A stretch of DNA of 17,336 bases from assembly GCA_046757585.1 (NCBI GenBank), contig JBHHYR010000064.1, positions 1 to 17,336 of the forward strand, written 5' to 3'. Of this stretch, positions 7,946 to 15,900 are shown one piece after another (position 1 is the stretch's first letter; every line of letters starts with the position of its first letter). This DNA comes from JBHHYR01 sp046757585. Lineage in GTDB: Bacteria > Desulfobacterota > Binatia > HRBIN30. A model generated the notes under the pieces. It made no database searches and was not told where the DNA came from. It worked only from the letters and a program-made list of their open reading frames with translations. A program made the translations under genes and the position numbers.

Positions 7946-8859
7946 ACGCCTCCGAAGTACAACACGGAGACGATGTGGACGGCGACTAAGGCGGCAGCGC
8001 AGACCACGGCCGCAGCGTGGAAAGTCAGCCACGCCGTACCCAGCTGGAGGTGGAAGGCATTGAGGTCCAAGCGGACCTTGCGCTCCGCCAGATCAAGCAG
8101 TTCGTGGAACACTGGCCTGTCGGTTTCGTCGAGCTGCTCGAGCAGACGCAAGCGCCGTCCGCGGACGAGTGCCCCGGGGTCCTGGCCGCGCAGCGTGGCT
8201 TCCAGCAACCGGAGCCGGGGGGTGTCCCCCTGCAGAATCGGGCGAATCGCTTCCAGGTACGCTTGCACCAGAGGCTCGGAGCGCCCGAGAATCCGTTCCT
8301 CAGCCGCTACGAAGATCGCCCGTTGTTTCTGCTCCACATCGCGTGTCCGCACCTCGCGCTCGAGCGTCTGCAGCAAGGCGTGCGGCAGGGCGTACTGCAG
8401 TCCGACTCCTACGGCACCGGTCGCAAGGCTCAGGGCCACGAGCGTCAACAGCGCTGTCTCGATCAGACCGCCTTGCGCCTCCTCCACGTGCCACCATAGG
8501 GGCAAGAGTACGAGGCTTCCGATTGCCAAGTGCGCCAGGCGCCAGCTGCGGAGCTGGTCCAAACGAACAGCCAGTGCTTTGAACGGGCGTAGGGCTGGTA
8601 CGGCGACAAACGGACGAAGGAGATACAGGGACAGGATCAGCACGCGCCGCCGAGCGGCATAGGCGCCCGCGGCCAACATGCCTGCCACAGTCAGCAGCCC
8701 ACTCGTGTACACGCCAACCCGCACTCCGAGCTGCGCGCAAACCGTATGGGTGAGCCAGACGGCTGCCGCCCACACGACCACGCTCAGCGGTCCCTGGCGG
8801 GCAGCGACGCTAGGGCTCAGCCTGTGCCACCAGTACCTCTCTCGGGTTACGGTTTGCAC
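7942..8859 (-). CDS. Polytopic membrane protein, candidate diheme b-type cytochrome, 305 aa
   Basis: I do not recognise a named family. About five hydrophobic helices are visible, near residues 24-43, 48-68, 108-126, 133-157 and 272-300, with a possible extra one at 73-90. A charged helical segment (161-262) separates the last two. Two of the helices each carry a His pair with 13 residues between: H110/H124 in the third and H281/H295 in the last. That spacing is the classic bis-heme arrangement of cytochrome b of the bc1 type, so two b hemes held between these helices is a reasonable inference. The gene begins with GTG only 4 nt after the stop of the Fe-S gene, and its stop overlaps the next start (ATGA), so it is tightly coupled to both. 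An Fe-S protein followed by a membrane protein mirrors PsrBC/DmsBC-like pairs, which would make this the quinone-facing or membrane electron-passing subunit. It could instead be a plain anchor. Confidence 0.8.
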   Translation of the reverse strand: MQTVTRERYWWHRLSPSVAARQGPLSVVVWAAAVWLTHTVCAQLGVRVGVYTSGLLTVAGMLAAGAYAARRRVLILSLYLLRPFVAVPALRPFKALAVRLDQLRSWRLAHLAIGSLVLLPLWWHVEEAQGGLIETALLTLVALSLATGAVGVGLQYALPHALLQTLEREVRTRDVEQKQRAIFVAAEERILGRSEPLVQAYLEAIRPILQGDTPRLRLLEATLRGQDPGALVRGRRLRLLEQLDETDRPVFHELLDLAERKVRLDLNAFHLQLGTAWLTFHAAAVVCAAALVAVHIVSVLYFGGV

Positions 8860-8863
8860 TGTG

Positions 8864-11071
8864 TTACACCGTGCCTGCCTTGTTGATGCGTGATCCGACG
8901 CTCACCGCACCGCTTTCCTTGAGGATGGTACGAGGATCGACGCGGATGGCCGCTCCAGTGGGACAGGCGTGGACGCAACCCATATACGGTAGTCCGTCGC
9001 ACAGGTCGCACTTGATCGGATACCGCGGCGGCACCGGATGCGCAGGATCGGGGTCTGCGGCTGGTGCGCGGGGTGTGGCAGCGTCGGCGACCTTACGGAA
9101 CCCGAGGCGCTCCAGCCACCCCATACTTTCCCGGTCCCGCGTTACTGGGTACGGGCGGAAGAATTCCTGGTCACCCATGGTCGCCTGCTTGCGCGCTTGC
9201 GCGGCGTCAAACTTGTTCGTTTCGATCATGGAAATGTTGTCGTAGGGGCACGCAATCGCGCACGCGCCGCAGCCGACGCAGAGATCGTACTTGATGAAGA
9301 TCTCACCCTCGGGGCGGCGATTCACGGCGCCAGTAGGGCAGGAGAACATGCAGACCGGATCATCGCAGTGACGGCACGCACTCGGTACGAGATACTTACC
9401 CAGCTGCATTCCCGTACGCGCCAGGCGGCTTTCCCCGTGCAGTGTCTCGCAGGCCGTTACGCACAGGTCACACTTGATGCACAGGTCCAGGTCCATCACG
9501 AGGAGCGCGTCCGCCTGGATGTACCCCTGCCCCCATTTATCGAGCTGCTGGGAGAGCGCGTGGGTGACATGTCTGTTCGCCTCGCGACGCTGCGCTGCGA
9601 CCTTTCGGACGTGTTGCTGCAGCTCCGGGGAGCGCGCGCAGAGATCGGCGAACTCCGTGCGCGCGATCTTCACCAGTTCTGCCTTGCCGGCGGTGAGCAC
9701 ACTCGCCTCGCGCCTCACCTCGTCCAGGAGAGCCATTTCACCGAAGAACTCGCCCGGCCGAAGGTATGCCAGGACACGGTCGGTACCGTCGTCCCGGTGC
9801 TGCACCACTTTCACGAACCCGTCCCGGACAATGTAGAAGGAGTCCCCCGGGCTCCCCTGCGCGACGATGGTGATGCCGGCCTTGTCGTAGAAGAGGATCT
9901 CCGACCGTTCGACAAGCTCTTCCACAAGGCCGGAGGCAACGCCAGTAAACAGATCGAGCTGCGCCGCCATTACGCGCCACGCCTCTTCTTTGTAACGCGC
10001 CGCGAGGAGCGCCCGTGCCGCGGCGTTGTGTTCAATGTACCGAATCTGATGTCGCGGTACGTAGAAGACATAGCTGTCCGTCGCCGCAACCAGGGTGGCG
10101 GCGCGCGGCAGGGCTCGCTTCGCTTCAATCAGGCCGAAGAAGTCACCAGCGTGATAGGAGGCGATCTTGCCCGCTGCACCGTTCCGGCCGACCGCATCCA
10201 CGGTACCCTTCAGCACGATGCAGAAGGACAGGTCGTACTTCCCCGCCTCGCAGATCGTCTCGCCGGGCGCAAAGTGCTCGACACGCATCTCGGTTTCGCG
10301 CTCATAGACGGTGACCAAGGTCTTCCAGTTGTCGTTGGTGAAATCCTGGAAGAGCGGGATACGCGCCAGTCGCGCTTGTAAAACCGCCGCGGCTGGGCGC
10401 GGGACGTCGAGGGGGAGAGTGATGGCCGTGGCGTCGATCTGCGTGGCCTCCGGTGCCGGACCCAACGTCCCCGGAATCGCGACCCGCAACCGTGCTTTGC
10501 CGAGGCGAATCTCTTCCCCATCGTGCAGGATTGCAGCGGTGACCTGTTCCGGCGGTGAGCCGACAAAGATGGCGTTGAGGCTGTTCTGGTCGTTGATTAC
10601 GAAACCGGCCGCGGTACGAACAATGATCGCATGACGGCGCGAGACAGTTGGGTCTGCAATGACCACATCGCAGCTGGGGTGGCGGCCAATGGTAATGTTC
10701 TCCTGGCGGCTGGTGACGACCCCGGCAGCGGCGGCCGGTTCGATAATGGCAATGCGGATGAGGTCCTCGGGTGTGTCCACGGGTCCCGCCTCGATCTCCA
10801 CCCGCAAGCGTGTTTTTCCCACGATGAGCACGTCACCGGAGCGCAGGATCGCGCGCTCGACCCGCCGGTCCGGCCCGCAGAGGAAGGTGCCGTTCTTGCT
10901 CCGCTGATCCTCTCCGACATAGTCCGGGCCTTCGCGCCGGATGATCAAGTGGCGCCGTGAAGCCCCTTCGTCATCAAGGCGGAGGTCGCAGCCGGGATCT
11001 CGCCCGATTATGATCGGGCAGATGCCGGCAAACGAGCGGCCGCTGCCGTCTTCCACGTGGATCCTGATCAT
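8864..11071 (-). CDS. FHA-FHA-CNB-CNB-[4Fe-4S]x4 regulatory ferredoxin-like protein, 735 aa
   Basis: This is a predicted soluble cytoplasmic protein with no signal peptide that joins signal-sensing and electron-transfer parts. FHA1 (about 1-95) has GR at 23-24, SRRH 38-41 and NG 60-61. FHA2 (about 105-198) has GR 129-130, SRRH 144-147 and N166. Such domains bind phosphothreonine peptides. Two cyclic-nucleotide-binding-like domains follow. CNB1 (about 235-350) has FFGLIEAKRALPRAA, where the usual ribose-binding Glu is Leu. CNB2 (about 370-485) has FFGEMALLDEVRREAS with E445 and R454 retained. The C-terminal part is a DmsB/NrfC-like ferredoxin module with cysteines for four cubane clusters: 531/534/537/541, 566/569/574/578, 598/601/604/608 and 688/691/699/703. 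The ATG follows a strong AGGGGGGG ribosome site and is the first gene of the leftward run. The ligand of CNB2 and the phospho-partner of the FHA domains cannot be read from sequence. Confidence 0.93.
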   Translation of the reverse strand: MIRIHVEDGSGRSFAGICPIIIGRDPGCDLRLDDEGASRRHLIIRREGPDYVGEDQRSKNGTFLCGPDRRVERAILRSGDVLIVGKTRLRVEIEAGPVDTPEDLIRIAIIEPAAAAGVVTSRQENITIGRHPSCDVVIADPTVSRRHAIIVRTAAGFVINDQNSLNAIFVGSPPEQVTAAILHDGEEIRLGKARLRVAIPGTLGPAPEATQIDATAITLPLDVPRPAAAVLQARLARIPLFQDFTNDNWKTLVTVYERETEMRVEHFAPGETICEAGKYDLSFCIVLKGTVDAVGRNGAAGKIASYHAGDFFGLIEAKRALPRAATLVAATDSYVFYVPRHQIRYIEHNAAARALLAARYKEEAWRVMAAQLDLFTGVASGLVEELVERSEILFYDKAGITIVAQGSPGDSFYIVRDGFVKVVQHRDDGTDRVLAYLRPGEFFGEMALLDEVRREASVLTAGKAELVKIARTEFADLCARSPELQQHVRKVAAQRREANRHVTHALSQQLDKWGQGYIQADALLVMDLDLCIKCDLCVTACETLHGESRLARTGMQLGKYLVPSACRHCDDPVCMFSCPTGAVNRRPEGEIFIKYDLCVGCGACAIACPYDNISMIETNKFDAAQARKQATMGDQEFFRPYPVTRDRESMGWLERLGFRKVADAATPRAPAADPDPAHPVPPRYPIKCDLCDGLPYMGCVHACPTGAAIRVDPRTILKESGAVSVGSRINKAGTV

Positions 11072-11075
11072 GGCG

Positions 11076-11083
11076 CCCCCCCT
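11076..11083 (-). promoter_or_regulatory. Ribosome binding site AGGGGGGG for the FHA/CNB/Fe-S gene
   Basis: On the minus strand an A followed by seven G ends 4 nt before the ATG at 11071. It fixes the start of the first gene of the leftward cluster. Confidence 0.6.
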
Positions 11084-11147
11084 CGCCTGGCCCCTGACGC
11101 CACACCTGCACGCGGCGTCGGTCGCCTACGTTCCCTGATTTCCAAAC

Positions 11148-11157
11148 TCACGCGTGA
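11148..11157. promoter_or_regulatory. Perfect palindrome TCACGCGTGA, candidate operator
   Basis: The 10-nt sequence equals its own reverse complement. It lies 76 nt upstream of the leftward ATG and about 70 nt upstream of the candidate rightward -35 box, a fitting place for a site that controls both directions. Chance palindromes of this length do occur in GC-rich DNA, and I see no second copy nearby. Confidence 0.25.
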
Positions 11158-11228
11158 ATGGGACTGTATATGGGCCAACAAGAGGACGCAAGATTTCGTC
11201 CGTTGCTGCCCGCAGACAATCCGATTTC

Positions 11229-11257
11229 TTGCCGGTTCGCACTATCGTTGCTATTGT
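11229..11257 (+). promoter_or_regulatory. Candidate sigma70-like promoter for the rightward FHA gene
   Basis: TTGCCG (11229-11234) and TATTGT (11252-11257) are each 4/6 matches to consensus with a 17-nt spacer. They would give a leader of about 45 nt before the ATG at 11310. The match is moderate only. Confidence 0.3.
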
Positions 11258-11292
11258 CGGTGCCGTTCAACACAACCTGGCTGCCGGTCTGC

Positions 11293-11300
11293 AAGGGGGG
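11293..11300 (+). promoter_or_regulatory. Ribosome binding site AAGGGGGG deciding the FHA gene start
   Basis: AAGGGGGG lies 9 nt before the ATG at 11310. It selects this start over the in-frame GTG at 11154, whose 52 extra residues would run through the promoter region. Confidence 0.6.
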
Positions 11301-11309
11301 ACCTCCATT

Positions 11310-12578
11310 ATGACCGATCAACCTGATCGACCGACGGGCCGCTCAGGCGCTACCTCTCCGGATGGGGCGCAAGCGGACGGTGACGATCGAACGGTGGCGG
11401 TGGACGCGCCGTTGTCGGACAAAGCTTCGACTGCGGCGGAAACAACCGGCGCGGGAAAGCTCGGCGATGAGACGGTCGCGCTTCCCACCTCTCCATCGCC
11501 GTCATCAGGCGTCGTGGCCCCTGAACCGCCACCGGCTGCGGGCGACCAAAGTGATGATGAGCGCACGGTGATCCTGGATGCTGACGCCCAGCACGCCGAT
11601 GACCAGCCAACGCAGATGCTCGCTCCGACTCCCAGTAGCGGGCGGCCCCGTTTGGTCTTGCACGGTCAAGGCAGCGGCAAGACGGAATTTCCACTTACTC
11701 AATCCGAGGTAACGATCGGACGCGCATCGGACTGCGGCATCGTGCTCTCCGCACCAACTGTCTCCCGGCAGCACGCGCGCATTACGCAGCGCGGTGGTGA
11801 ATGGGTGTTCACTCCGGTGGGAGGCTACCGCAACACGTTCGTCAATGACGAGCTCGTCACGCAGCCGCGACTCCTCCACGATGGAGATCGGATTCAGCTT
11901 GCAGACGAGCGCCTCGTCTACCGCGTAGAGGACGAAGGTCCGCCGCCGTCGCAACCACGCACGCATGCGATGCTGGGCTTCGCGGTAGCTATTGTTTTCA
12001 TCGCAGCTGGCGCGGTGACGTTCTATGCGCGCGACTGGGGCCAGCCGGCTCCTCGGATTGTTTCGCCAGGACTATCCTCTGACGGCCGACCGGGAAGTGA
12101 TGCAGCGGCCGGCGGCGATCCCACCGGCGGTGACGGCACCGCAGCGCTGGCCGCGGCCCGCGACGCGGTACACGAACGCCAGAGGGCGCACGATCAACCC
12201 ACGGGGGAACTAGAACGCCAGCAGGCAGCGGCGCTGGTGCGCGAGCGAGAGGAACGGATCCGCAAGCTGCTCTATGAGGCAGATGTCGCGTTTATCGAGT
12301 ACCGCTACACCACGCCACCCGACGGGAGCGCCGTCTACGCCTATCGCGAGGTTCTGGAGGTGGACCCCAGCAACGAGCGGGCGCTCAGTCAGACGGCGAA
12401 GATTATTCATGAGTATCTCACGTGGGCCGAAAACGCTCTTGCCGACGGACGGCGGCACCGCGCGCGTCTGTACGCAAGCAAGGCCGCGTACGTGCACCAG
12501 CAAATCCCCGCAGCGGGCGACGCCACACGGATTGGCAGCCGCCTTGATGCCCTGCGGCGTTCGCTTGGGTTCCGTTGA
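11310..12578 (+). CDS. Membrane-anchored FHA-domain protein with N-terminal phospho-Thr candidate motifs, 422 aa
   Basis: This is a predicted signalling adaptor. The N-terminal 105 residues are acidic, disordered-looking and Pro-rich. They repeat a short motif: DDRTVAVD (T28), GDETVALP (T55) and DDERTVILD (T87), with a related QPTQML (T101). Such acidic TV motifs resemble kinase target sites in FHA proteins. The FHA domain spans about 113-206, with IGR (136-138), SRQH (152-155) and N176 as the expected phosphothreonine-binding residues. One membrane helix follows (221-240). The C-terminal region (about 280-420) is helical, with a charged coiled-coil start and TPR-like spacing, and would lie across the membrane if the FHA domain is cytoplasmic. 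It is divergent from the Fe-S gene, which also encodes FHA domains. It is a natural substrate or partner for the kinase and PP2C encoded in the same window, but that link is inferred. Confidence 0.9.
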   Translation: MTDQPDRPTGRSGATSPDGAQADGDDRTVAVDAPLSDKASTAAETTGAGKLGDETVALPTSPSPSSGVVAPEPPPAAGDQSDDERTVILDADAQHADDQPTQMLAPTPSSGRPRLVLHGQGSGKTEFPLTQSEVTIGRASDCGIVLSAPTVSRQHARITQRGGEWVFTPVGGYRNTFVNDELVTQPRLLHDGDRIQLADERLVYRVEDEGPPPSQPRTHAMLGFAVAIVFIAAGAVTFYARDWGQPAPRIVSPGLSSDGRPGSDAAAGGDPTGGDGTAALAAARDAVHERQRAHDQPTGELERQQAAALVREREERIRKLLYEADVAFIEYRYTTPPDGSAVYAYREVLEVDPSNERALSQTAKIIHEYLTWAENALADGRRHRARLYASKAAYVHQQIPAAGDATRIGSRLDALRRSLGFR

Positions 12579-12606
12579 CGGGTAGCTGAAGAACGTTTTG
12601 GAAGTG

Positions 12607-12705
12607 TTTCGACAGGCTCAGGGCAAGGGGAGGATCTCGCCGCGCCCGGAGAGGAAAGCGCGCTTCTGCGGAAGCGTTCGACTTCGCTGAAGAGAGCCCT
12701 GTCGA
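12607..12705. repeat. Degenerate REP-like palindromic element
   Basis: TTTCGACAGGCTCAGGGC (12607-12624) resembles the widespread TTCGACAGGCTCAGG family of dispersed intergenic palindromes. An imperfect inverted arm, GAGCCCTGTCGA, lies at 12694-12705. Between them a perfect hairpin CGCTTC-TGCG-GAAGCG (12661-12676) is visible. Only one element is present in the window, so its repetitive nature is judged from resemblance. Confidence 0.4.
12661..12676 (+). terminator. Weak hairpin downstream of the FHA gene
   Basis: A 6-bp perfect stem with a 4-nt loop lies 83 nt after the FHA stop codon. It is followed by TTCGACTTCG rather than a T-tract, so it is a poor intrinsic terminator and may only be part of the surrounding palindromic element. 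Confidence 0.2.
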
Positions 12706-12774
12706 GGCAGGGGCGCGGGTCTTTTCAGCAACCTGCTCCGGAGGAGGAATGTGGTTTTCCTCGAGGAGTTTTGC

Positions 12775-12803
12775 TTGACGCGTGGAGCCGAACGTATTAC
12801 AGA
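12775..12803 (+). promoter_or_regulatory. Candidate promoter for the pentaheme cytochrome and downstream lipoprotein
   Basis: TTGACG (12775-12780) is a 5/6 match to -35. TATTAC (12795-12800, 14-nt spacer) and TACAGA (12798-12803, 17-nt spacer) are competing weak -10 boxes. It gives a leader of more than 120 nt before the ATG at 12935. Confidence 0.35.
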
Positions 12804-12916
12804 AACCGCGCACTTGGAAGATGCGGGCCTGCAAAAGCAGGTTCAGTGAGAAGTAGAAAACTCGGCCAAGGTCGGCGAGCCGGTTTCTGCCACCTTCGAG
12901 AGGAAGGGCCGGAATC

Positions 12917-12926
12917 GGGGGGAGGG
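12917..12926 (+). promoter_or_regulatory. Ribosome binding site GGGGGGAGGG for the pentaheme cytochrome
   Basis: This purine tract ends 8 nt before the ATG at 12935. It supports that start rather than a later internal one nearer the signal peptide core. Confidence 0.5.
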
Positions 12927-12934
12927 CGCGTCGC

Positions 12935-15900
12935 ATGTTCGACCGAGCGGAAGCTCTGACTCACCTGGGAGTGCAGGCATTTGTGCGCCGGATCACTCAC
13001 CGGGCTCTTTTCAGCAGTGCCTTTGTCATAATCGCTGCGTTGCCTACGCAGGCGCAGACGCCCTGTCTCGGGGATTGTAACGGCGACGGCTCGGTGACGG
13101 TCAATGAGATCGTCGCACTCGTGAGCATTGCTCTCGGCAACACACCCGTGTCTGCGTGCGCCGCGGGCGACGCAAACAACGATAGCCAGATTACGATCGA
13201 TGAGATCCTCACCGCAGTGAATAATGCCCTGAACGGGTGCCCGCCGAGCGGCTCACCGACGCCGACATCCACGTTCGGCCCGACGCCGGCTCCAACTCCG
13301 GTTATCCCGTTCAGTGCCTCGAATGACTGCGCGCAGTGCCACCCGCGGCAGGTCAACGAGTGGAAAACAAGCCCGCACGCGTACAGCGGGATCAGCCCGA
13401 CTTTTTGGTCATTGATGGCCGCAGGGCAAAATGGCGGGGCGGGCGTGGTCATCGATGGCGTCTCCGTCGGGGGGGCAGTCGGCAACTTCTGCGCGCCCTG
13501 CCATGGACCGCAGGCATTCATCGGCGAGCGTGGCAGCTTAGGCGGCAACAACGACGGGTTCGCCAACGTACAACCCGAGTTTCCGTTCGTGTGCGCGAAC
13601 CTCCTGCTCGCCGAAAGCCGGGTCGTGCCGTGCACCGCCCAGACGTCTCGGGAAGTCTGCGGCGAGCCGGGCCAATGCAGCCAGTTCGAGGGGAGGGCCT
13701 GCGCGAATACACCACCGCTGTCGCCGGGAATAAGCTTTCCCCGACAGCTGCGGCCCTGTGCCAGCGATGCGGAGTGCGGCGACGCCGGCCCGTGCATCCT
13801 GACCCCCAGCACCGTGTTCTTCAGCGCCAGGGCGCAAGAAGGCATCTCGTGTGAGACCTGCCACAACATGCAGCCGAACTTCCGGCGCGCCTGCCAGCTG
13901 TTCCGGAACTCCGATGCGGTCGGAACCTTCTCCTTCGACGTCGCCTCGAGAACGAACACGGCGGGCGCGCGGCTACGGTTGGGGCCGTATCCGCTCGAGT
14001 CGGGAAGCGGCAATCTCGGACGGCCCAACGACGCCATCGCGCCGGCAAGCAACCCGTTCCATGAGTCCGCCCGCGTCGACAGTCCACTCGCAGTGCCGTA
14101 CAGCTCCACAGATCGGGCAAACGGAGTGACGAACCCCGATGCCTCGGCGCTCGTCGCGCGGCCCACGGAGCTCACGTGCGCCGAGTTACCCTACTGCAGT
14201 GCCGGCCGCTGCGAAGGAGGGGAAAACTTGGGCGCGCTATGCATGTCTGACGCCGACTGTGGCGGGTGCGGACCGGTGTCCGGGTCACCCGAGCTTGGCA
14301 ACCGCTGTGGCGGCACAGCAGCCGGCGCCCCCTGCTTGACGTCCACCGACTGCGGCCGGCCGGCCAATGCCGGGTTGACGGTCCTAGACCGCGGCATCGC
14401 CGACGGCACGGTGGGCCCGCTGACCAGGCAACCACTTGGTCCCAGGGGCACGATTGATCGCACGGATGGGAACTACTTTCGCAGCGGCATGATGTGCGCG
14501 ACGTGCCATGACGTGCGCCCGCCGCAGGTCAATATGATTCTGCGCTCTTGCCAGTTGCAAAAAACGCACGTGTGCGCCACCGACGCGGACTGCAGGGGTC
14601 TCAACGTCGGCTGCTCCAACAATGATTGCGGTCCTTGCGTCGCCGAGAACAATACTGCGGTCCGTCCGTTCCCAGCCGGCGATCCGCGAAACACAGGCTT
14701 TCGCCGGGTGGAGAACCTCTTTTCGGAGTGGCAGCTCAGCGTCTACAACCATCCCGAACTGACCTTCTGCCAGGGAGATTCGTTCAAAGCGTGCGCCACT
14801 GATGCCGACTGTGGTCTGGATGGGCCGTGTAACGTCCGCAGCCCCTTCGGACGTGTCATCACATGCCAGAACTGCCACATGTCCAACTTCCCTGAGGTTC
14901 CGCTGATCCGCAGTGACGGCTCGGTAACAGCGGAGAATGATCTCTACTCGGAGGATCTGGCTGCTCTGGAAGGCTCGCAGGCCGATCCGTCAGAGCCGCT
15001 GCCGCGCCGGCGCGTTTCCACGCATTTCATGAGCGGTGTCGATCTTCCCTTGGTGGCCTTCCCGGGCCAGAGCATTCAGGATCAGCGGCGGCAGGCACTG
15101 GTTGACGCCTCTTTCAAGGTCACACTCGACGAGACGCCGACGCGCGCCGTGGCAGGAGAAGAAGCCGAGGTGGAGGTGACAATTGAGAACGTCGGCGTTG
15201 GGCATCGGGTGCCCTCCGGCTTCTCGCATGAGCGGCAGTTCTGGGTGCAGATGTTCGTGCAGGACGCCGCGGCCCTTGGCACGCGGGATCCGTTTGACCC
15301 TGCGGCGCCGTGCAACCTGCAACGGAACGTGGCAACCGGCGCCGACGACGCACGTGACCCGGAGGGGGCAGCGGCTCTCGCCGACGCGGGCTGTGTATAC
15401 CGCTCTGGCTTCGTGCTCGATAAGGCGCACCCGGAAACCGGTGAAAACGCGCCAGACGGGAGCGGCAGCGATGAGGACCCGGAAGATTTCTTTGTCGTCG
15501 CTGGGACCCGTGTCCGCGGGGCTGTTGGCAGTCCGCGCGTCGAAATAAGGCCTGGTGCCGAGGGCCGGGCCCTGATTATCCAAAATATCTGCGCCAAGGC
15601 TACGGAAGAAGCCTATCGGGCTGGTGTCCGCGACGGGACGGGCATCGACCTCGGCACCGATCCCAGTTTCCCGCACCAAGTGCGCTTCTGCCGCCAGCCC
15701 AGCCCGAACCCGGCGGGTACCGGTGTCACGCCGTCGGGCTTCGGGAACCCGGACTGTATGGAGAACGGCGAGGATCTCGGCCCGTGCGTGCAGGAAATCG
15801 AGCTGAGTGACGGCAACGAGCGCGGCCGCTGTGCCCGCAATCTAACCAAAGCCATGTGCCAGAGCGACGCCGAGTGCGGCGACGACGGGCCGTGCCTCTT

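Larger units (their letters stand above)
11072..11309. promoter_or_regulatory. Divergent intergenic control region
   Basis: This 238-nt gap separates two genes that both encode FHA proteins and are transcribed away from each other. It must hold the promoters of both the leftward redox cluster and the rightward FHA gene. It contains a perfect 10-bp palindrome (11148-11157) and a plausible rightward promoter (11229-11257). I could not identify a convincing leftward promoter; the best is a TTGCGT/TATACA pair with a short 15-nt spacer. No RNA gene or small coding sequence is supported here. Confidence 0.6.
12579..12934. other. 356-nt intergenic region with repeat-like elements, candidate promoter and structured leader
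   Basis: No coding sequence is supported here. The first half holds a degenerate palindromic element (12607-12705). A TTGACG-type promoter candidate follows (12775-12803), then a leader of about 125 nt with several short hairpins. The hairpins are CCTGC-AAAA-GCAGG (12828-12841) and CCTTC-GAGAG-GAAGG (12893-12907), the latter flanked by CCGG arms at 12880-12883 and 12909-12912. I could not match it to a known riboswitch class. Confidence 0.6.

Noticed and set aside
7946..8032. 29-residue N-terminal extension of the nonaheme-flavoprotein fusion
   Set aside because: It is Arg-rich, would sit ahead of a clean membrane-anchor sequence, and loses the ATGA coupling at 7942-7945.
7277..8662. 461-residue rightward reading frame
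   Set aside because: It is antisense to parts of two coupled genes and shows Arg/Ser-rich shadow composition.
9038..10381. 447-residue rightward reading frame
   Set aside because: It is antisense to the CNB and Fe-S domains and has no recognisable motif.
11154..11309. Upstream GTG start adding 52 residues to the rightward FHA protein
   Set aside because: The extension would be encoded by the promoter region, has no ribosome site, and the ATG at 11310 has a strong one.
12828..12912. Leader hairpins as a known riboswitch
   Set aside because: I could not match them to the conserved cores of c-di-GMP or cobalamin riboswitches. Only generic short stems are present.
12418..12936. 172-residue leftward reading frame across the intergenic region before the pentaheme gene
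   Set aside because: It overlaps the FHA gene end and the palindromic element. Its LALSLSK-type translation is the familiar false product of the TTCGACAGGCTCAGG repeat.
13064..13240. Dockerin domain implying a cellulosome component
   Set aside because: No cohesin or carbohydrate-active domain is seen in the protein or its neighbours. EF-hand pairs of this kind also occur in unrelated secreted proteins.
12997..14175. 392-residue leftward reading frame
   Set aside because: It is antisense to the EF-hand and first heme sites of the pentaheme cytochrome.
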